Source: Alisma plantago-aquatica | Lineage: Eukaryota > Streptophyta > Magnoliopsida > Alismatales > Alismataceae | Assembly (NCBI GenBank): GCA_963693085.1 | Contig: OY856409.1 | Span: forward strand, 1,332,016,415-1,332,080,414 | DNA length: 64,000 nucleotides | Reading direction: 5' to 3' | Shown here: positions 48,026 to 60,218 of the stretch, piece after piece | Layout of the letters: each line of letters opens with the position of its first letter | Position numbering within the stretch: position 1 is the first letter of the stretch | Notes under the pieces: generated by a model | Database searches by the model: none | Told to the model about the DNA's origin: nothing | Seen by the model: only the letters and a program-made list of their open reading frames with translations | Translations under genes and position numbers: made by a program

Positions 48026-48360
48026 TTATTTAACCTCAGGTGCCGGCTTTGACGAACCGGGAGGGACGGATGGCATCATGGCAGTGGTGGACCGTAAAAG
48101 ATGTGTACTATTGACTCGGATATTGTCCTTAAATCTTATAACCCAATCTTATAACCCAACCATCAGCATACACTACGTGCACTTTTGAAAAAGCAAAACC
48201 ATTTTGAAGAATTTGTGTGAAACAAAAGACGACACAAAGTCATCTGTATATTTGGATTTGTCCATTTAACGCAACAACCCTATTGGCCTCACCCATGCCC
48301 GGACGGCGTCCCTCCATTCCGTTGCTAGACAAATGACTGGCCTCACCCACCGTCAAAGAT
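48026..48360. other. GC-richer flank of the fold-back element
   Basis: Contains 'ggtgccggctttgacgaacc' and other non-repetitive sequence. It may be the original upstream region of the GC-rich gene at 44.2-45.4 kb, but I see no gene here. Confidence 0.35.
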
Positions 48361-48367
48361 GAGCAAG

Positions 48368-48376
48368 CTATAAATA
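48368..48376 (+). promoter_or_regulatory. Candidate TATA box
   Basis: 'ctataaata' on the plus strand. It is followed after about 60 bases by a GA-rich leader ('gagactgagagagagagaaa') typical of plant 5' untranslated regions, and by an ATG at 48,475. Confidence 0.4.
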
Positions 48377-48474
48377 CATGGAAGGAACGGTAAGGTAGTC
48401 GGAGAGGTTAGGGATAATGGATTAGACGAAGAGGTTTGAGAGACTGAGAGAGAGAGAAAGAACAGTTCATTAAT

Positions 48475-48594
48475 GTGCATTATTAAGCGAAAGGACAAGA
48501 ATCCTGCAGACGGTTCGTTACCAGAGAGATTTTGGACGGCCAACTATTCCGATGATTATTATATTTTTGATTATAATTATGTTTTGTTAGAACA
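48475..48594 (+). pseudogene. Possible first exon cut by a LINE insertion
   Basis: From the ATG at 48,475 the plus strand reads 'MCIIKRKDKNPADGSLPERF' and 'WTANYSDDYYIFDYNYVLL', open until the poly(T) that marks the end of the LINE at 48,595. With the TATA box and GA-rich leader it could be the start of a small host gene interrupted by the LINE. I do not recognise the protein, and the frame is too short for confidence. Confidence 0.2.
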
Positions 48595-50370
48595 TTTTTT
48601 TATCGTAAGGCTGTTGATTATATTAATAGAAAAGGTTCTCTAACATGTTGACCACATGTAGAGAAGATAGTACGAACATAGTAAAATGCTCTAGACACGA
48701 GAAGGGTAGAGAGCAAGCAAAGTGATAATGGGGGGCACCCCAATATCAAGCTCCTGAAATATGAGCAGAGAAAAAAAATTAAAATACTGCAGCAGAAGTG
48801 GAATGAAAGCCGGACAGTCGAAAGAGGTCCTCTGTGGCCATCAGAATCCGGTATCGTCACGTTCGATCTCCTCCAAGGTGTATGTGCGGATCGGGGTGTG
48901 GAAACTCATATCCTTCGTCATGGGAGATGGGACGGATCCATTGTTTCTATCGTCATTACCTGGGCAGAGCAAACATGAAATAAATAAGCATGTATGTTAG
49001 CTTTAACCATATCAACCGGATGAGGTGGATGGTGTCTGCGGTGGTTTCTCTCGTTTCAGATGTACCAGGCTATGATGGTGATAATGGAAGCGTGGTTAAT
49101 TTTGAATCTTGATGATGCGGTTTTAGCAAATTGTGTGGAGATGACCCCTTGGATATTAAGTTGGGTGAGGTGTGTAGGGTTAATAAAATTTTGCATGTTG
49201 TTTCGTGTGTAGGGCCATAGAGAGAAAATGTGGTGGATGTCCTCACAGCTCAATGACACAGATGACATATGGATGGTCCGTGAAAGCCCCGTTTGTGGAG
49301 ATTTTGATTTATGTGAAGGTTGTTGTTCCATAGCAACCAACTGAAAAGTTTGAATCTGAGGGGGATATTTGTGTGCCAAATGTGCGCTATGGGGTTGGTA
49401 TAGCCTCTATGGGAGAAAAATCTATATGCTTTTTTGGTTGAGTATCTGATCCCCCAGACCCAATGCACTTGGGAGCGTGTATCATATTATTCTCAGATAC
49501 GAACGATATGTGGGATGGGGATGTTAGGGAAATGGTGTGCAAGGGTGTGTTTGAGATTGTTGTGTCTTCGGCTGCTGCAAAGAGTAAGGGCTTTCTAGAT
49601 GTTGATATTCTGGAGAGAGCGTGGGACGTTATATGAGATGGAAAAGTTGGTGATGGGTTGATCGTGGTACCATGGGTCAGTCCAAAAGAGGACGTTGAGA
49701 TGACTATGTGGCGGCGTGTGGATGGTGGCTTGGATGAGGTAGATGATGCCGTTAAGATGTTTCCATAGTGGTGATGCCATTTTCCTCTTAACAGGATGCC
49801 AAGGGGGATGCCGGATGTAGTATTTTTTCCAGACATGATCAGACTAGGCGGAGTATCTTTGTTGGCATAGTTGTGCAATAATCTTTAGAAGAAGGCATGC
49901 ATTATGAAGTCTACTGTCAATAATGCCCCATCCCACCTGATCAATGGGGGCTGTGATGCATCACCAGTTGGTGAGGTGGATGTGTTTACCCCTGTGATCC
50001 CATAAGAATGTTCCACAAATGTTGTCAATGCGAGAAGCTATATTGGCGGGAAGGGGGATGCAACTCATGTAGTAGGTGAGCGTGGGTGTGAGGGAGCTGT
50101 TGAGGAGAGTGAGCCGTCTCACAAGACTCAGGAAGTTTGATTTCCAGTCAAAGAGTCTGGCCTCAAGGCGGTTTATAACAGGGTCCCAAGCAGATGAAGG
50201 GGTACGGGTTGGAGAGATGGGAAGTCCAAGGTATGAAAAGGGAAAGTGCTCCCTTTTGCAATTGATAAGATTTTTGTACCTATTTATGTCGTCATCGGAT
50301 ATGTGGATACCGATGATGGTGGACTTCCGAAGGTTAATCTTCAGCCCATCTTCTGATAAATGATCAGTTT
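48595..50370 (-). mobile_element. 5'-truncated L1-type LINE
   Basis: A minus-strand non-LTR retrotransposon. Its A-tail appears as a T run at 48,595-48,601, preceded on the coding strand by 'AATCAACAGCCTTACGAT', a usual plant LINE ending. It contains only the C-terminal part of the reverse transcriptase protein and begins at about 50,370, inside that gene. Such truncation is normal for LINE copies. I could not find a clear target duplication. Confidence 0.85.
49056..50370 (-). pseudogene. LINE reverse transcriptase, C-terminal part with zf-RVT
   Basis: From 50,363 to about 49,950 the frame is open and well conserved: 'DGLKINLRKSTIIGI', 'FPFSYLGLPISPTRTPSSAW', 'RLEARLFDWKSNFLSLVRRL', 'TYYMSCIPLPANIASRIDNI', 'CGTFLWDHRGKHIHLTNW'. 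This is the thumb and post-RT region of plant LINE ORF2. A stop follows. Further pieces cover the variable domain ('HLNVLFWTDPWYHDQPI') and the zf-RVT zinc-binding domain at 49,250-49,468 ('YSTKKAYRFFSHRGY', 'IPLRFKLFSWLLWNNNLHIN', 'LHKRGFHGPSICHLCH'). The catalytic FADD part and the endonuclease are missing through truncation. Dead copy. Confidence 0.88.
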
Positions 50371-51840
50371 AGGTTAGGTTCTTCTCTCACCTATTCAGCA
50401 ACCGTAAACGTATGCATGGATACGGAGTGGTGATCTTGTTTATGGAAATACAGTTATCTGATTGGGATTCAAATATTCAACATGGAGTATTAATAACGTT
50501 GCAAAACATATGTACATATAAAAGGCTTTTCGAAATGGCTTGTATCGTTTTCCATTATTTATCCCATTCTCGTAGGTTACGACAATCTCATTTGCATATT
50601 ATACACACATCTAAAAATTGCCCACCTTTCATCTAAATAATTGTTGCTTTTAGAAACGTCTAAGTTATGGTATATCGTTCACAACTGCTGCCATTGTATT
50701 GGTCTTCTATGATGGAAATCACAAGCAACCATTATTCTAATATAAAATGTTTTATTGACAAAATACCTAGACATGGTCTATCCAAAAATGTGGACGTCGA
50801 GAAAAATATGCAATGTTTACATAGTATGAGACCTCAACGAATAGTTTCTTTAAAATTTTAATATAATTTGTAAGAAATGCAGCTTGTTGAACATTTTTTT
50901 CATTTTTAGTAATAAATTCAAAATGTCTAATCGAAGCATAATAATGATCATGTACTAATTTTCTTTTATGAATGTAATGTAACTATTGTAAATAAGTTCT
51001 AAAAAAATAATATTGCAAACAAAAATGGCCTCATCCACTTCACAATTTTGAGTCCGCCACTACAGTTAATTATATAATCATAGGGATACCAATCATGTTG
51101 TATAATGATTGAAACAATACCTATTACAGAAAAAATAATAATCAGATGAGAGTATACATGCTCCAACGCTGACGCGAATGCAAACGTCATTGGCCGCTGC
51201 CCGTGACCATTAAAATGCAGCCTAGTTGGTTTGAGCTTCAGCTTCCGTCAGTAAGACATCCCATCTGTTACTTCACATACCGGTGGAAGCCTGAGTGATG
51301 CGAGTTGTTTAGACAAGCTCATCTAGCATATTTTCTTACTAAAAAAAGCTAGAAAATGTAGATTTAAACGAATTTGAAGACTGCTTGTTATTTATTTCTT
51401 TTTTGTACTTTTAATTTGAGTATGACTTGGAAAACAAATTCTAGATATGTGATATATCTTAATAAATCTTATATTAGGAGAGAGTAAGAGTTATCCTCCA
51501 AGTTTTTAAAAAAAGACACTCCTAGTGGTCTATATAAATTCGAAAAGGAAAATAAACATATGTGTAATAAATGAATCCAAATTGATTGAGTAAAATCAAT
51601 CAAATTAACGGGACTTAGGGAGGAATGTCATGCACTCCCACGATGTGTCACGCTACATGTGACCATCAGATTAAAATTCAATGCTTATGCCATGGTCTCC
51701 AACGCCGAGCAACAATGAAAGGGACACACAATATCAACTCTGAGTACTGATCTCTCTCTCTCTCTCTCTCTCCAAACACTTCCTCAACTTCAAAAACTTT
51801 CCCATTAGAATCCTCATCTCAATCCAACGTGGTTGATGGG
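50371..51840. other. Intergenic, nothing recognised except a (CT)n tract
   Basis: AT-rich sequence with chance frames. A (CT)n microsatellite lies at about 51,749-51,771. Confidence 0.5.
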
Positions 51841-52817
51841 TAACTAGGAGGCAAATACTGCCATGGATTGCAAGTTCTGTCTCACGCTGCCAATCATCTC
51901 TCAATCATTGAGAACCCTAGCTAGGAAACCCTAAATCCTCACCCTCTCTCCCTACTAATGCCCCACCTTTCAATTTTCCTTAATTACTAGTGTTGGATCC
52001 ATGATGGGCTCTAGAGGGGGGGGGGGTGAATAGAGCTAAAATCACTTAAACAAAATTCATTAGACCTTCAAGATATATACTATGATAATCTTACGAATAT
52101 GAAATTTGAGTGCTACCAAACATACATAGCAAGGGAGAGAGAGATTGAACAAGCACAAATTAACACAAGTATTTATAGTGGTTCCAACCTCCAAACTAGG
52201 AGATGCACATCCACTCCCTAGAGAGGTCAATTCTAGGATTTTTCAACATATTTCACTCCTTATATTCCATTATAAGAGCTACAACATAAGACCTCCATGT
52301 TCAAGGTCAATGGTACCTAGTATTTCCTTTAAGGAAAAGGGAACCAACAACCTACCCAAGGACTTACGTATCCATGAATAAGATTCTTCCGCCTTACCAA
52401 GGACTTACCTACTCTTACAATGAGTATTTGACCTTCTTCAAAGACTTACCCACTCTTGAAACAAGTCTTCCAACTTCAAGGACTTACCCACTCTTGATTT
52501 GGATCTTTCACCTTTGACTTCACCTTTACCAAGGAGAAGCTTTCACCAAGGGACACATTTCCTTCTTCTTCTTCATTTGTCTTAGCCAAGAAAGAGATTC
52601 TTCATCTTCAAGGTTGAATGAGAGATTGGGAGGTAGAGGAAGTGATAGCCTCACAAGATATACATGTAGGACTATCTCTCTTACAAATCTCATACTCACT
52701 GTAATGGATATAGCGAGTGATTAAGCTTATAAGAGTGGAAGAAAGAAAATATATCTAAACTATAATATAGGGACCTTCATAGTGCTTGGATAACCATGAG
52801 ATGAAGCCCAAGGGGTC

Positions 52818-52827
52818 CTATTTATAG
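52818..52827 (-). promoter_or_regulatory. TATA box of the solo LTR
   Basis: 'CTATAAATAG' on the minus strand, in the same context as in the two full-length element LTRs. It could drive readthrough transcription towards lower coordinates. Confidence 0.55.
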
Positions 52828-52959
52828 TTAAGGTTATCCACTAGCCAATAGAGACACTTAGGATCAAACTCTAGCCATTTGGGGTATTGCAATAGATATA
52901 TTTTGAGTTTTACAACACTCCAACAGTTAGAAATATTTTTTTGCACATTCTGTATAGTG

Positions 52960-53195
52960 CGGTCGATTGAGTTTACTTTTAGGAAACTCAATTGATAGTA
53001 CTATGCGACAAATCAAATTTGAGTTGTCGGTCGAGTTTATCCTAGATGAAACTCGCCGACGGCTTAAACTTGGTTTTCCTGTGTAGGGTGTCAGTTGAGT
53101 TTATCCTGGGATAAACTCGGTCGACCCTGGAAGTTCCCAAGATCCATCAAGGGTGTCGTCAAGTTCATCCTAGATCAAACTTGGCCGACAAAAGT
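52960..53195. repeat. Array of four imperfect hairpins in the solo LTR
   Basis: Units near 52,962, 53,028, 53,088 and 53,153 each read like 'gtcgagtttatcc' followed by a few bases and its reverse complement, 'ggataaactcggtcgac' in the best case. Each can fold into a 12-15 bp stem. Spacing is about 60-66 bases. Confidence 0.8.
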
Positions 53196-54199
53196 CCCTA
53201 TGATGAATTTTGAAAAGTGCCATGAAAGTGATTAAATATTTGATTTCAATGTTCTTGATTTTTTTTCTAAGCTTGATTACAAGTCATATAATCATTACTA
53301 GTGCTTTACAACATGATTCTAATGGATTTGAGGCATTCTCAATAAAAGTGCACTTGCATTGATTTTGACTTATTTTTCTCTAAATTGAGATGTACAAGTT
53401 TAGGCATTTGGAGTGTGTCTATACCTAGGCTGCATTTGGTACACTATCTGAGCACTAACATGATAAATAAATGTGATCAGTTAGTTTAATTGATGTTTTT
53501 TTATGTAGTTTAAATGTCAAATAAGATGCCACATTGGTAAGTTAACCGAAAAATCTCTAGATAACGTACCATTTGAAATCACTGCAGTAGAAGACATGTT
53601 TTTTTTCTGTGGATTTTATTTCCCATAATACCTCTATAACTAACTATGGAATACATGTAACGTTATCTACGTGTAAGGATAATAGACTTTTTCTTAAAAA
53701 AAATGATTAGTTACATGCGTATCAAATGATGGACATCTTACCACCAAGTTTATTTGTCCTTGCTCCAAACAAAAGTCATTTTATACAAGGTTAAGATATT
53801 GCCAATTAGTTTACCCATGACAAATAAACCTATCAAAATTGAATACCAAACACAACCCTAATCTAAAGTCACTCAAGTAGAAGCATTAGACACAAATAAG
53901 GGGAATGGTTAGTCATCATCAAAATAAGGGTTTAGTCAATTAGACTTTGAGTGTCAATTGGACTTTGAGTCAACATCTAGAACCTCAACAACAACCTCTC
54001 AGACCCTAACTCCTACTCCTACTCTCATGGCCATCTACTCCTATGAAGACCTCTGTCATGGAGTACCTCCCTCATGTGCATACCTTCGTATGGGTGACAC
54101 ACGCCAAAGCATTGGATTTCAATCATACTTCGACCAGACACTAAGATTTACATGTGTAGATCCCACATTTGTGCCTACTTGTTAGAGGCACTACAAAAA

Positions 54200-54350
54200 A
54201 CAGATGAACTAGCTACAATTGTACGAACTACATATATTTAGTATGTAGTTAAAGATCACTTTTCCTTACATGTGGTAGTAATGTAACCAAAAAGAATGTA
54301 GTTGATACAATTACCTACAATATAACTACAAATACCCTCTTTCTAATTTC
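54200..54350. repeat. Left subterminal repeats of the CACTA element
   Basis: Repeated 'actaca', 'agctaca' and 'tgtagtta' words. They would be the binding region for the transposon's own protein. Confidence 0.5.
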
Positions 54351-54359
54351 AAAATGAAA

Positions 54360-56000
54360 AAAACTCCCTCCCCATCTCCCCAATGTGCCTATTTTCATCC
54401 GACTCCCGCCCATTATTTTGTTTTCTATCGCTGTCATGCTAGTCTCCCCACAAATTTGTCCTATCCCCTCCCCCTCTAGACCCTCCCCCACATTATATTC
54501 TCCCTGATCAGTTGTCGTTGGGCTCCCTGAACGCGCTTCCCCTCGTACCGTTCATCGATCTATCACCACCCATAGAATGTTCTGCTAAACTCACTGCCCT
54601 TCCCCAATCACATACACTTCTATTTCGTCTCCCCCTACTTCTTTCTCCAGTACCGTAAAATCCTTCTCCCAATGAGTTGTGCGCCGCCACCACCCCCTGA
54701 CTGACCTTGGCGCTGCCCTAGCCCTCGCCAATGTGGCACATATGTACTTCTGGAAGGAAGCAAACGCTGGTGGGAATCGTAGGTGGTCATCAAGCTGGAA
54801 GTGTCGGCAACGAGGAAGTTAAGGATGGCGTGATGCGTTCTGGAGATTGTATGGTAGGTTACAACATCACGTAAGCCAGATTTGCGGCATGTAGGACTGA
54901 TTCTCAAAAGTAAAAAATTACATAGTTTCTAGCAATCATTATATTCGGTTTTCTCAACTGTAAACCAAACGAGTTCTACAAATTCATAATACAAGAAAAT
55001 CCTCAGATTTGCCAGCTTCTGACTCATTACTATGATTTTCGTCTTGATTTCTTTTATTTTAGTTCTACTATCTGACTCAAATCTGTACTAAACTAAAAGT
55101 TTACTCCAACTCTAGAAAAGAGGCGGTGGTGTTAGCTGGAGTAATATATCTGAGTGATAACAAGAATGGGAGCATTTTTCTTGTATTGGTATCATGTTCA
55201 CTAATACATTTTCTTCCTTTTATGCACTGAATCATTCAAACCTTTGGTCGCTCATTATCACATAATAAACTTTTGTAGCTTCTCTAGGTACAATTGTTAT
55301 GTCTACAACTGTGAACTCTAATGTGTTACTCATAATGTTGAGATGAATCTATCTAACTTAATACAATTTTATAAATTTCATATGCTTGTTGAATTATGTA
55401 ATTGCATATTTGCATCTCACTAACATGGTTGAAAACATTTACTGTACTAATAGTTCGATGTAAACTACTTTTCTGTCAAGCTAATACTTCTAGGAGTGCA
55501 TATGATTTGCAGTTATTTTTATAGACTTCTAGTGATGTTTGCTGAAACAAATGATACTTGATATTTTCATTTCTTAAGAAAACAGCTACATAATCGTGTT
55601 ATGTATAATTGTACTTATGATTATATAAGAACACGGGAAAAGACACATTTCTTAATTGCAAAATTGTTAGGATTGCACTGTATTCATATAGGCCAATATT
55701 ATTAAACCATTATCACCACATACCTTTTGCTGATTGTTAAACTTGTAAGACAAAATGAACGTTATTTAATTGCAGCTGCAATGTATTATGGACTTCTATG
55801 TAGATGCACTCATATTACCCTACGACTGATATACACATCTAATTGTTATTGTCTAAATAGAGGCTTAAAATGCAATAACATATAGTCTGATCCATAGAAA
55901 CAGGAGAAGGTAGATAGATGCAATGTATTTTGTATGATGTTGTTTTAGAATTGACTTTCAATTTATTTAAATTATTGATAGTTGTATTTGGTAATAGTTA
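54360..56000. other. CACTA interior, no recognised gene
   Basis: A C-rich patch (54,360-54,720) is followed by AT-rich sequence. Frames of 61-90 codons on the minus strand in the C-rich patch overlap each other and show no domain. Confidence 0.4.
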
Positions 56001-56009
56001 TATTGGAAG

Positions 56010-56237
56010 TTTTTTTATTATCGAGAAAATCTCCCCCGTAGAAGCGTCACTTTTGTGAACCCCCCAGACAGCGTAAAACTCTTGGGCCCCGAGCGCCCCG
56101 CACACCCGGAAACCAGTTAAAGCGCACAGTTGACCGACCTGCACGACGGGTACCATTTCGGAGGTGGCCGCTGGGTTTCGAACCCAAATCCCTTCATGAG
56201 GGGACACCGTGCCGAACCACCTGAACCACTCCTCCCC
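56010..56237 (-). mobile_element. tRNA-derived SINE
   Basis: Minus strand, about 228 bp. The head 'GGGGAGGAGTGGTTCAGGTG' contains a pol III A box (TGGTTCAGGTGG, about 56,216-56,229), and 'GGGTTCGAAACCC' is a near-perfect B box (56,173-56,185). A GC-rich body follows, ending 'ATTTTCTCGATAATAAAAAAA'. The spacing of A and B boxes fits a tRNA-type promoter. It lies inside the CACTA element, so it arrived afterwards or was carried along. Its composition is sharply different from the surroundings. The arrangement resembles plant Au-like SINEs. Direct repeats at its borders are unclear. Confidence 0.85.
56174..56229 (-). promoter_or_regulatory. RNA polymerase III internal promoter (A and B boxes) of the SINE
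   Basis: The A box near 56,216-56,229 and the B box GGTTCGAAACC at 56,174-56,184 are separated by about 32 bases. This is the usual range for tRNA-derived SINEs. Confidence 0.75.
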
Positions 56238-56239
56238 GA

Positions 56240-59200
56240 ATTTAATTAGAAGTTGTACATTATCTGTTATATACAAGAATTGACTCTCTTCTTTGAAGAA
56301 AAGTGGTATTATGGAAACACTTTGGCATCTCCTGAAAATCTAAGAAAGGTAGCTTGGCTAGAGTGCTTGATTCTTACTTCAAAACTAAAACCAAACAAGT
56401 AGATATATGGGAATTGATATCCATTATGCCAAAATACATACACCTTTATTACTCCTATAGTTCTCCTGATTTATTACTCTTCTTTTCTATGATTATTTGT
56501 ATAATTGAGCGATCTCTATAATTGTCGATAATTTTGACAAGAGAGTTTTCCCCTACTAACAAAAGAACTTTTACAAGCACCTTGCTCTTCCTCTAGATAG
56601 AAAGATCCATTACATAATTCTTGATCTTTAATAATGCATTCATTATATATATTAGTCTAAATACAAAGTATTATTACTTGAATTGTACAATAATAATATC
56701 CTTACGAGGGTGAAAAGAAAGAGCATCAACTAGTAAAAAAAGAAATAAATGTGAGTATAATTGCGATGATTTATTATTACGAGAGGATTTTGTGACTGTG
56801 CTTGTTGGAAACTAAAGATCCACCCCGATGTTGGTTATCTAATGTGGAAAGATCAAGCCACAAACATGGTTGAATGGGCCTATTTCATAACATTAGATCT
56901 TTGTTTTGACCTTCGACCTTCCAATGACCTTGTCGATTTACTTGTTTAGGTTAGATCTACGTACGTTATAAATGTTATCTACTAGTAGAGAATAATTTGT
57001 ATATAACTAGTGAAGTCGCTACAATCTTGTATTTTACATTCCATAGATGCATTTTTCTCACTTGTTAAGCATCTAAATATACAACTGTCAAATCATGATA
57101 GTTTGATTAATCCAACTGAACAAGTTGTATATTTGGGAAATTCTCTACAAGATATTATTATGGTCCTGCAAGTTGTAGGGAATCAATTTTATATAATTCT
57201 AATTTCCTCACACACTCCTAGCTCTTCCTACATCATTTTTATTGTTTATAATACTTGTCCTATCAAACTCATCACCTACTTCGAGCTTCAAATTCTTATC
57301 CAAGTAGGAACTAGTACAACCGGTTGTCAAAAGGGCTCTCCCCTCCGTCTCCTATCTCCGTTGGGATGGGTGACTATAGTTTTATGCTAAATATAATTTG
57401 AATTGCTCTTCATATCATGATAAGAAGTCCACTAGACTTCAAATCTTTGGATGCAGTTCTAATCAGACGATAGTGTTGTTTATATCAATATGATATTATT
57501 TTCGCTACGTACCGTATGAGGAGTCTAGGAGTATTGGCCAGTGATTGGCCCTGATTGGTGCTGAATAGGCCCAAACAATCTATTTTCTCGAGTTCTTTAG
57601 GCTTTCCCTATTTGATTTATATCACTTCGAGTTCTGATTCAATTCCAAGGATAATTTGTAACTTACGCTAGTTCAGCTGCTAAAACCACATCAACATCAG
57701 CTTCATGACCCATTGGATAATTTTCCAGTAGCCACTGGTTCTACTGCTAATAAGGATGCTCTTTTGAGGAGCTATGCTATAAGGTTGTGACTAAATTATT
57801 TAGATCCAAATCATTAAGTTTAGCAAAAAGCAAATCTCGAATGAGCTTGAGCTGAAACACAAACTCATTTTGTACTTTCTGGATTGTGAAGGAGATGATG
57901 ATGTTATCTATGGTCATAATTAGAGTCAGATGCGACAAGTTTGTTCTCACAGTGAGGCACAATAAGTATTAGTTTCAGAATTTTATAAGTAGTACTTTCC
58001 AGATTCAGTTGTATATTTTGTAAGTAGTGTTCCTCAGCTTGTGGCTAAGGTTTCAACCTATTGTATTGTTAGTTTGTGCCTTTTGTCATCATTTTTAAAT
58101 ACACGCCTTTACAGTTGTTTTATTTATGTATTTGCAAGGTGAAGCTACATGTTTTAGTTTTGTATACGTATATTCTGGTGCATATTGACAATACCTTATT
58201 TGCGTAGGGGGTGATCACTATGCTGATGTTTGAAGCCACTGTTACATGATGCCTCTTGAGGTTATGGATAGATACTTCTTCCAGTAGTAATCATCATGTA
58301 GAAGACTCTACCATCTATTCAGAGGATCACTACCCAGTGGTCAATGTTTTAACAGTTGGATGATGGGTAAGTAATCGTCATGTAGATATTTGATTGTGAT
58401 CTGTAGATCAGGCCAGGGATTTGTTGCTTCTTGTGTGAGTTTTCTCATTATTGTTATGGATTCTCTAATGAAATCTCTCATGTTCCTCCAACTCCACCTA
58501 CATCCATCTCAAAATTGATTGCAAGCTAGCATGATGATCTTCATGCTTTAACATGACAACCACCATAAGCTTTCACCACCATTTGTCTCTTCCTCTGCCA
58601 TCGCCATACTTTTCCATTACCTAATAGGAGAAACATGAAAGCAATGGCACAAGTGACCACCATCAAGCATGGGCTGTTGCCTACTACTCTAACTGCTAGT
58701 CAATTTCTCCAGTTCCAAGCCAGCATCATTGGCAAGCTAAACGTCACATTCTGAATCAATACAAAACCAATGGCACAAGAATTGATTAAATGGTTAGGGC
58801 ACTCAATAACAATATTCAAATTCAATACTGTTTTTAAACCCGTATCTCTGATAAATTCATATACCAGACCTGCCACACTTGTTCAACACATATATCCATA
58901 TCCATTTAGTCCTTATGAGGTGTTACAAAGGGTATGTCAGGAAGACATGTTGGATGCAAGAAAAGTAGTAAAAAAGTTAACTCAAAACTAGTGAGTGAGC
59001 AGAACTTGATTTTGCATCTTTTCTCTTTGTTTAGTGGTCACTTTGGGAGCTGCTACCATAGTTTAATAGAGGAAGTGTGATTGTACTAAACATTGAGAGA
59101 CTTATTGATAATTATTGTTTGAATGTGAAGCAACATGCCAAGGGACATGGAGTTTCTTAATGCAGTAGAAATAGACTATATCTATCCTAAGTTATCCAAA

Positions 59201-60200
59201 AGATTTTCTTCTATATTTGCATATAACAACCAAATGTTTCACAGAAAGTGTTACATTGCTCAAATATTGAAGGGTAAATTTCAATTGTTCACTTCATACA
59301 TCTAGTGTCATGGTAACATCCTTCATACAGAATGAGTGCAAATATGCAAGCATCTCTATTTATTATGGAAGACGTGCAAAAATATCTACAATAATGAATG
59401 AATACTCACAGATCTCCTAGGCTTGATAATTTAAATGGTGTCCTTTTATATTCGTACTTGCTGAAATGACAACAAACTTTTACGTTTGTTTTTCTTCATT
59501 GGCCTCCATTTGTTTTTTTATTCATCACAAGACTTCAATAACTAATAATAAATAGCACCCATATTCCAGATTTCAAAACAACAATATGCTAGTATCCATA
59601 GTACTCGCCCCATATCCCATCATTCATGACCTGATGAATGATTGATTGCAGGTACCATAAGATGAGCCCTTTCATATTTACTCAGTACCAAAGGAGGTGA
59701 AATCTCAGCCTCTTACTGAGAAAAAAGGCCCCTGGTAAAAAGAAAACTGGTTTGGGGACCACACCTGCTCTGACATCAGCTATTGTTCAGATGCTATAAA
59801 GTTATGTTCTGATCTGACTACCGCATTGCCACATCAGTTATTGGTAAACAATGATGTCATTATAACTCATATATAGCTATGTTTTTTATAAATTATGATA
59901 TGTATAACTTTTAGCAAGGCAACTTTACCATGCGCTATGACCTTTTTTGCTGGTTAGGTTATTTGTGCCAAGAATGATTGTAGAGAAGGCCTTCGTATCA
60001 CATCTTCATCCTAGACAAAATAACTCATTGCATGACCTTGATTGGAGTATCATAAATTGGTGTTCATGTACATGTGAAAGGTAAAATATGCAATAATTTC
60101 ATTGGTTTGTTCCAGTACATGTCATTTTCTAAAAATTAGTGTCATACTCTCTTACTTTCACCTGCATAACACAAATTATGTTAGTATAGGTTAAGATGCT
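56240..60200. other. CACTA interior, unassigned
   Basis: Includes frames at 57,010-57,390 (126 codons, plus) and 58,770-58,991 (73 codons, plus; contains 'VLQRVCQEDMLDARKVVKKL') that might be fragments of captured host exons. An ATG frame near 58,636 reads 'MKAMAQVTTIKHGLLPTTLT'. None is recognisable to me. Confidence 0.35.
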
Positions 60201-60218
60201 TCCATATGTCTTGTACAG

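Larger units (their letters stand above)
51991..53975 (-). mobile_element. Solo LTR of a Sirevirus-like copia element
   Basis: 1,985 bp with ends TGTTG...CAACA on the minus strand. Flanking 5 bp duplications are ACTAG (51,986-51,990) and TCTAG (53,976-53,980), with one mismatch. The minus-strand order of features matches the Sirevirus LTRs at 7.3 and 12.4 kb: 'cattcacc'-like pyrimidine tract next to CTCTAGAG, TATA box at 52,818-52,827, and hairpin repeats at 52,960-53,195. No internal region is present. The homologous segment near 61.48 kb lacks it. Confidence 0.85.
51845..54186. repeat. Duplicated segment, copy 1 (split by a solo LTR); copy 2 at 61,335-61,720
   Basis: Leaving out 51,991-53,975, this segment matches 61,335-61,720: 'ggcaaata.tgcc.tgg', 'gagaaccctagc', 'aaatcctcaccctctct', 'ccccacc', then 'ctcagaccc', 'catggccatct', 'tatgaa', 'atggagtacctccctca' and the end near 'cccacat'. 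A frame of 75 codons at 53,958-54,185 ('MAIYSYEDLCHGVPPSCAYL') is partly mirrored in copy 2 as '-ISYDKELYRRVPPSHLYL'. That suggests a once coding sequence, but I do not recognise it. Confidence 0.7.

Noticed and set aside
56174..56229. Possible tRNA gene
   Set aside because: A and B boxes are present, but acceptor and anticodon stems are not, and the body continues for 150 more bases to an A-rich tail. This is a SINE.
57010..57390. 126-codon frame in the CACTA interior as a transposase
   Set aside because: It has no TNPD or TNPA motif and is hydrophobic throughout. I mention it only as unassigned.
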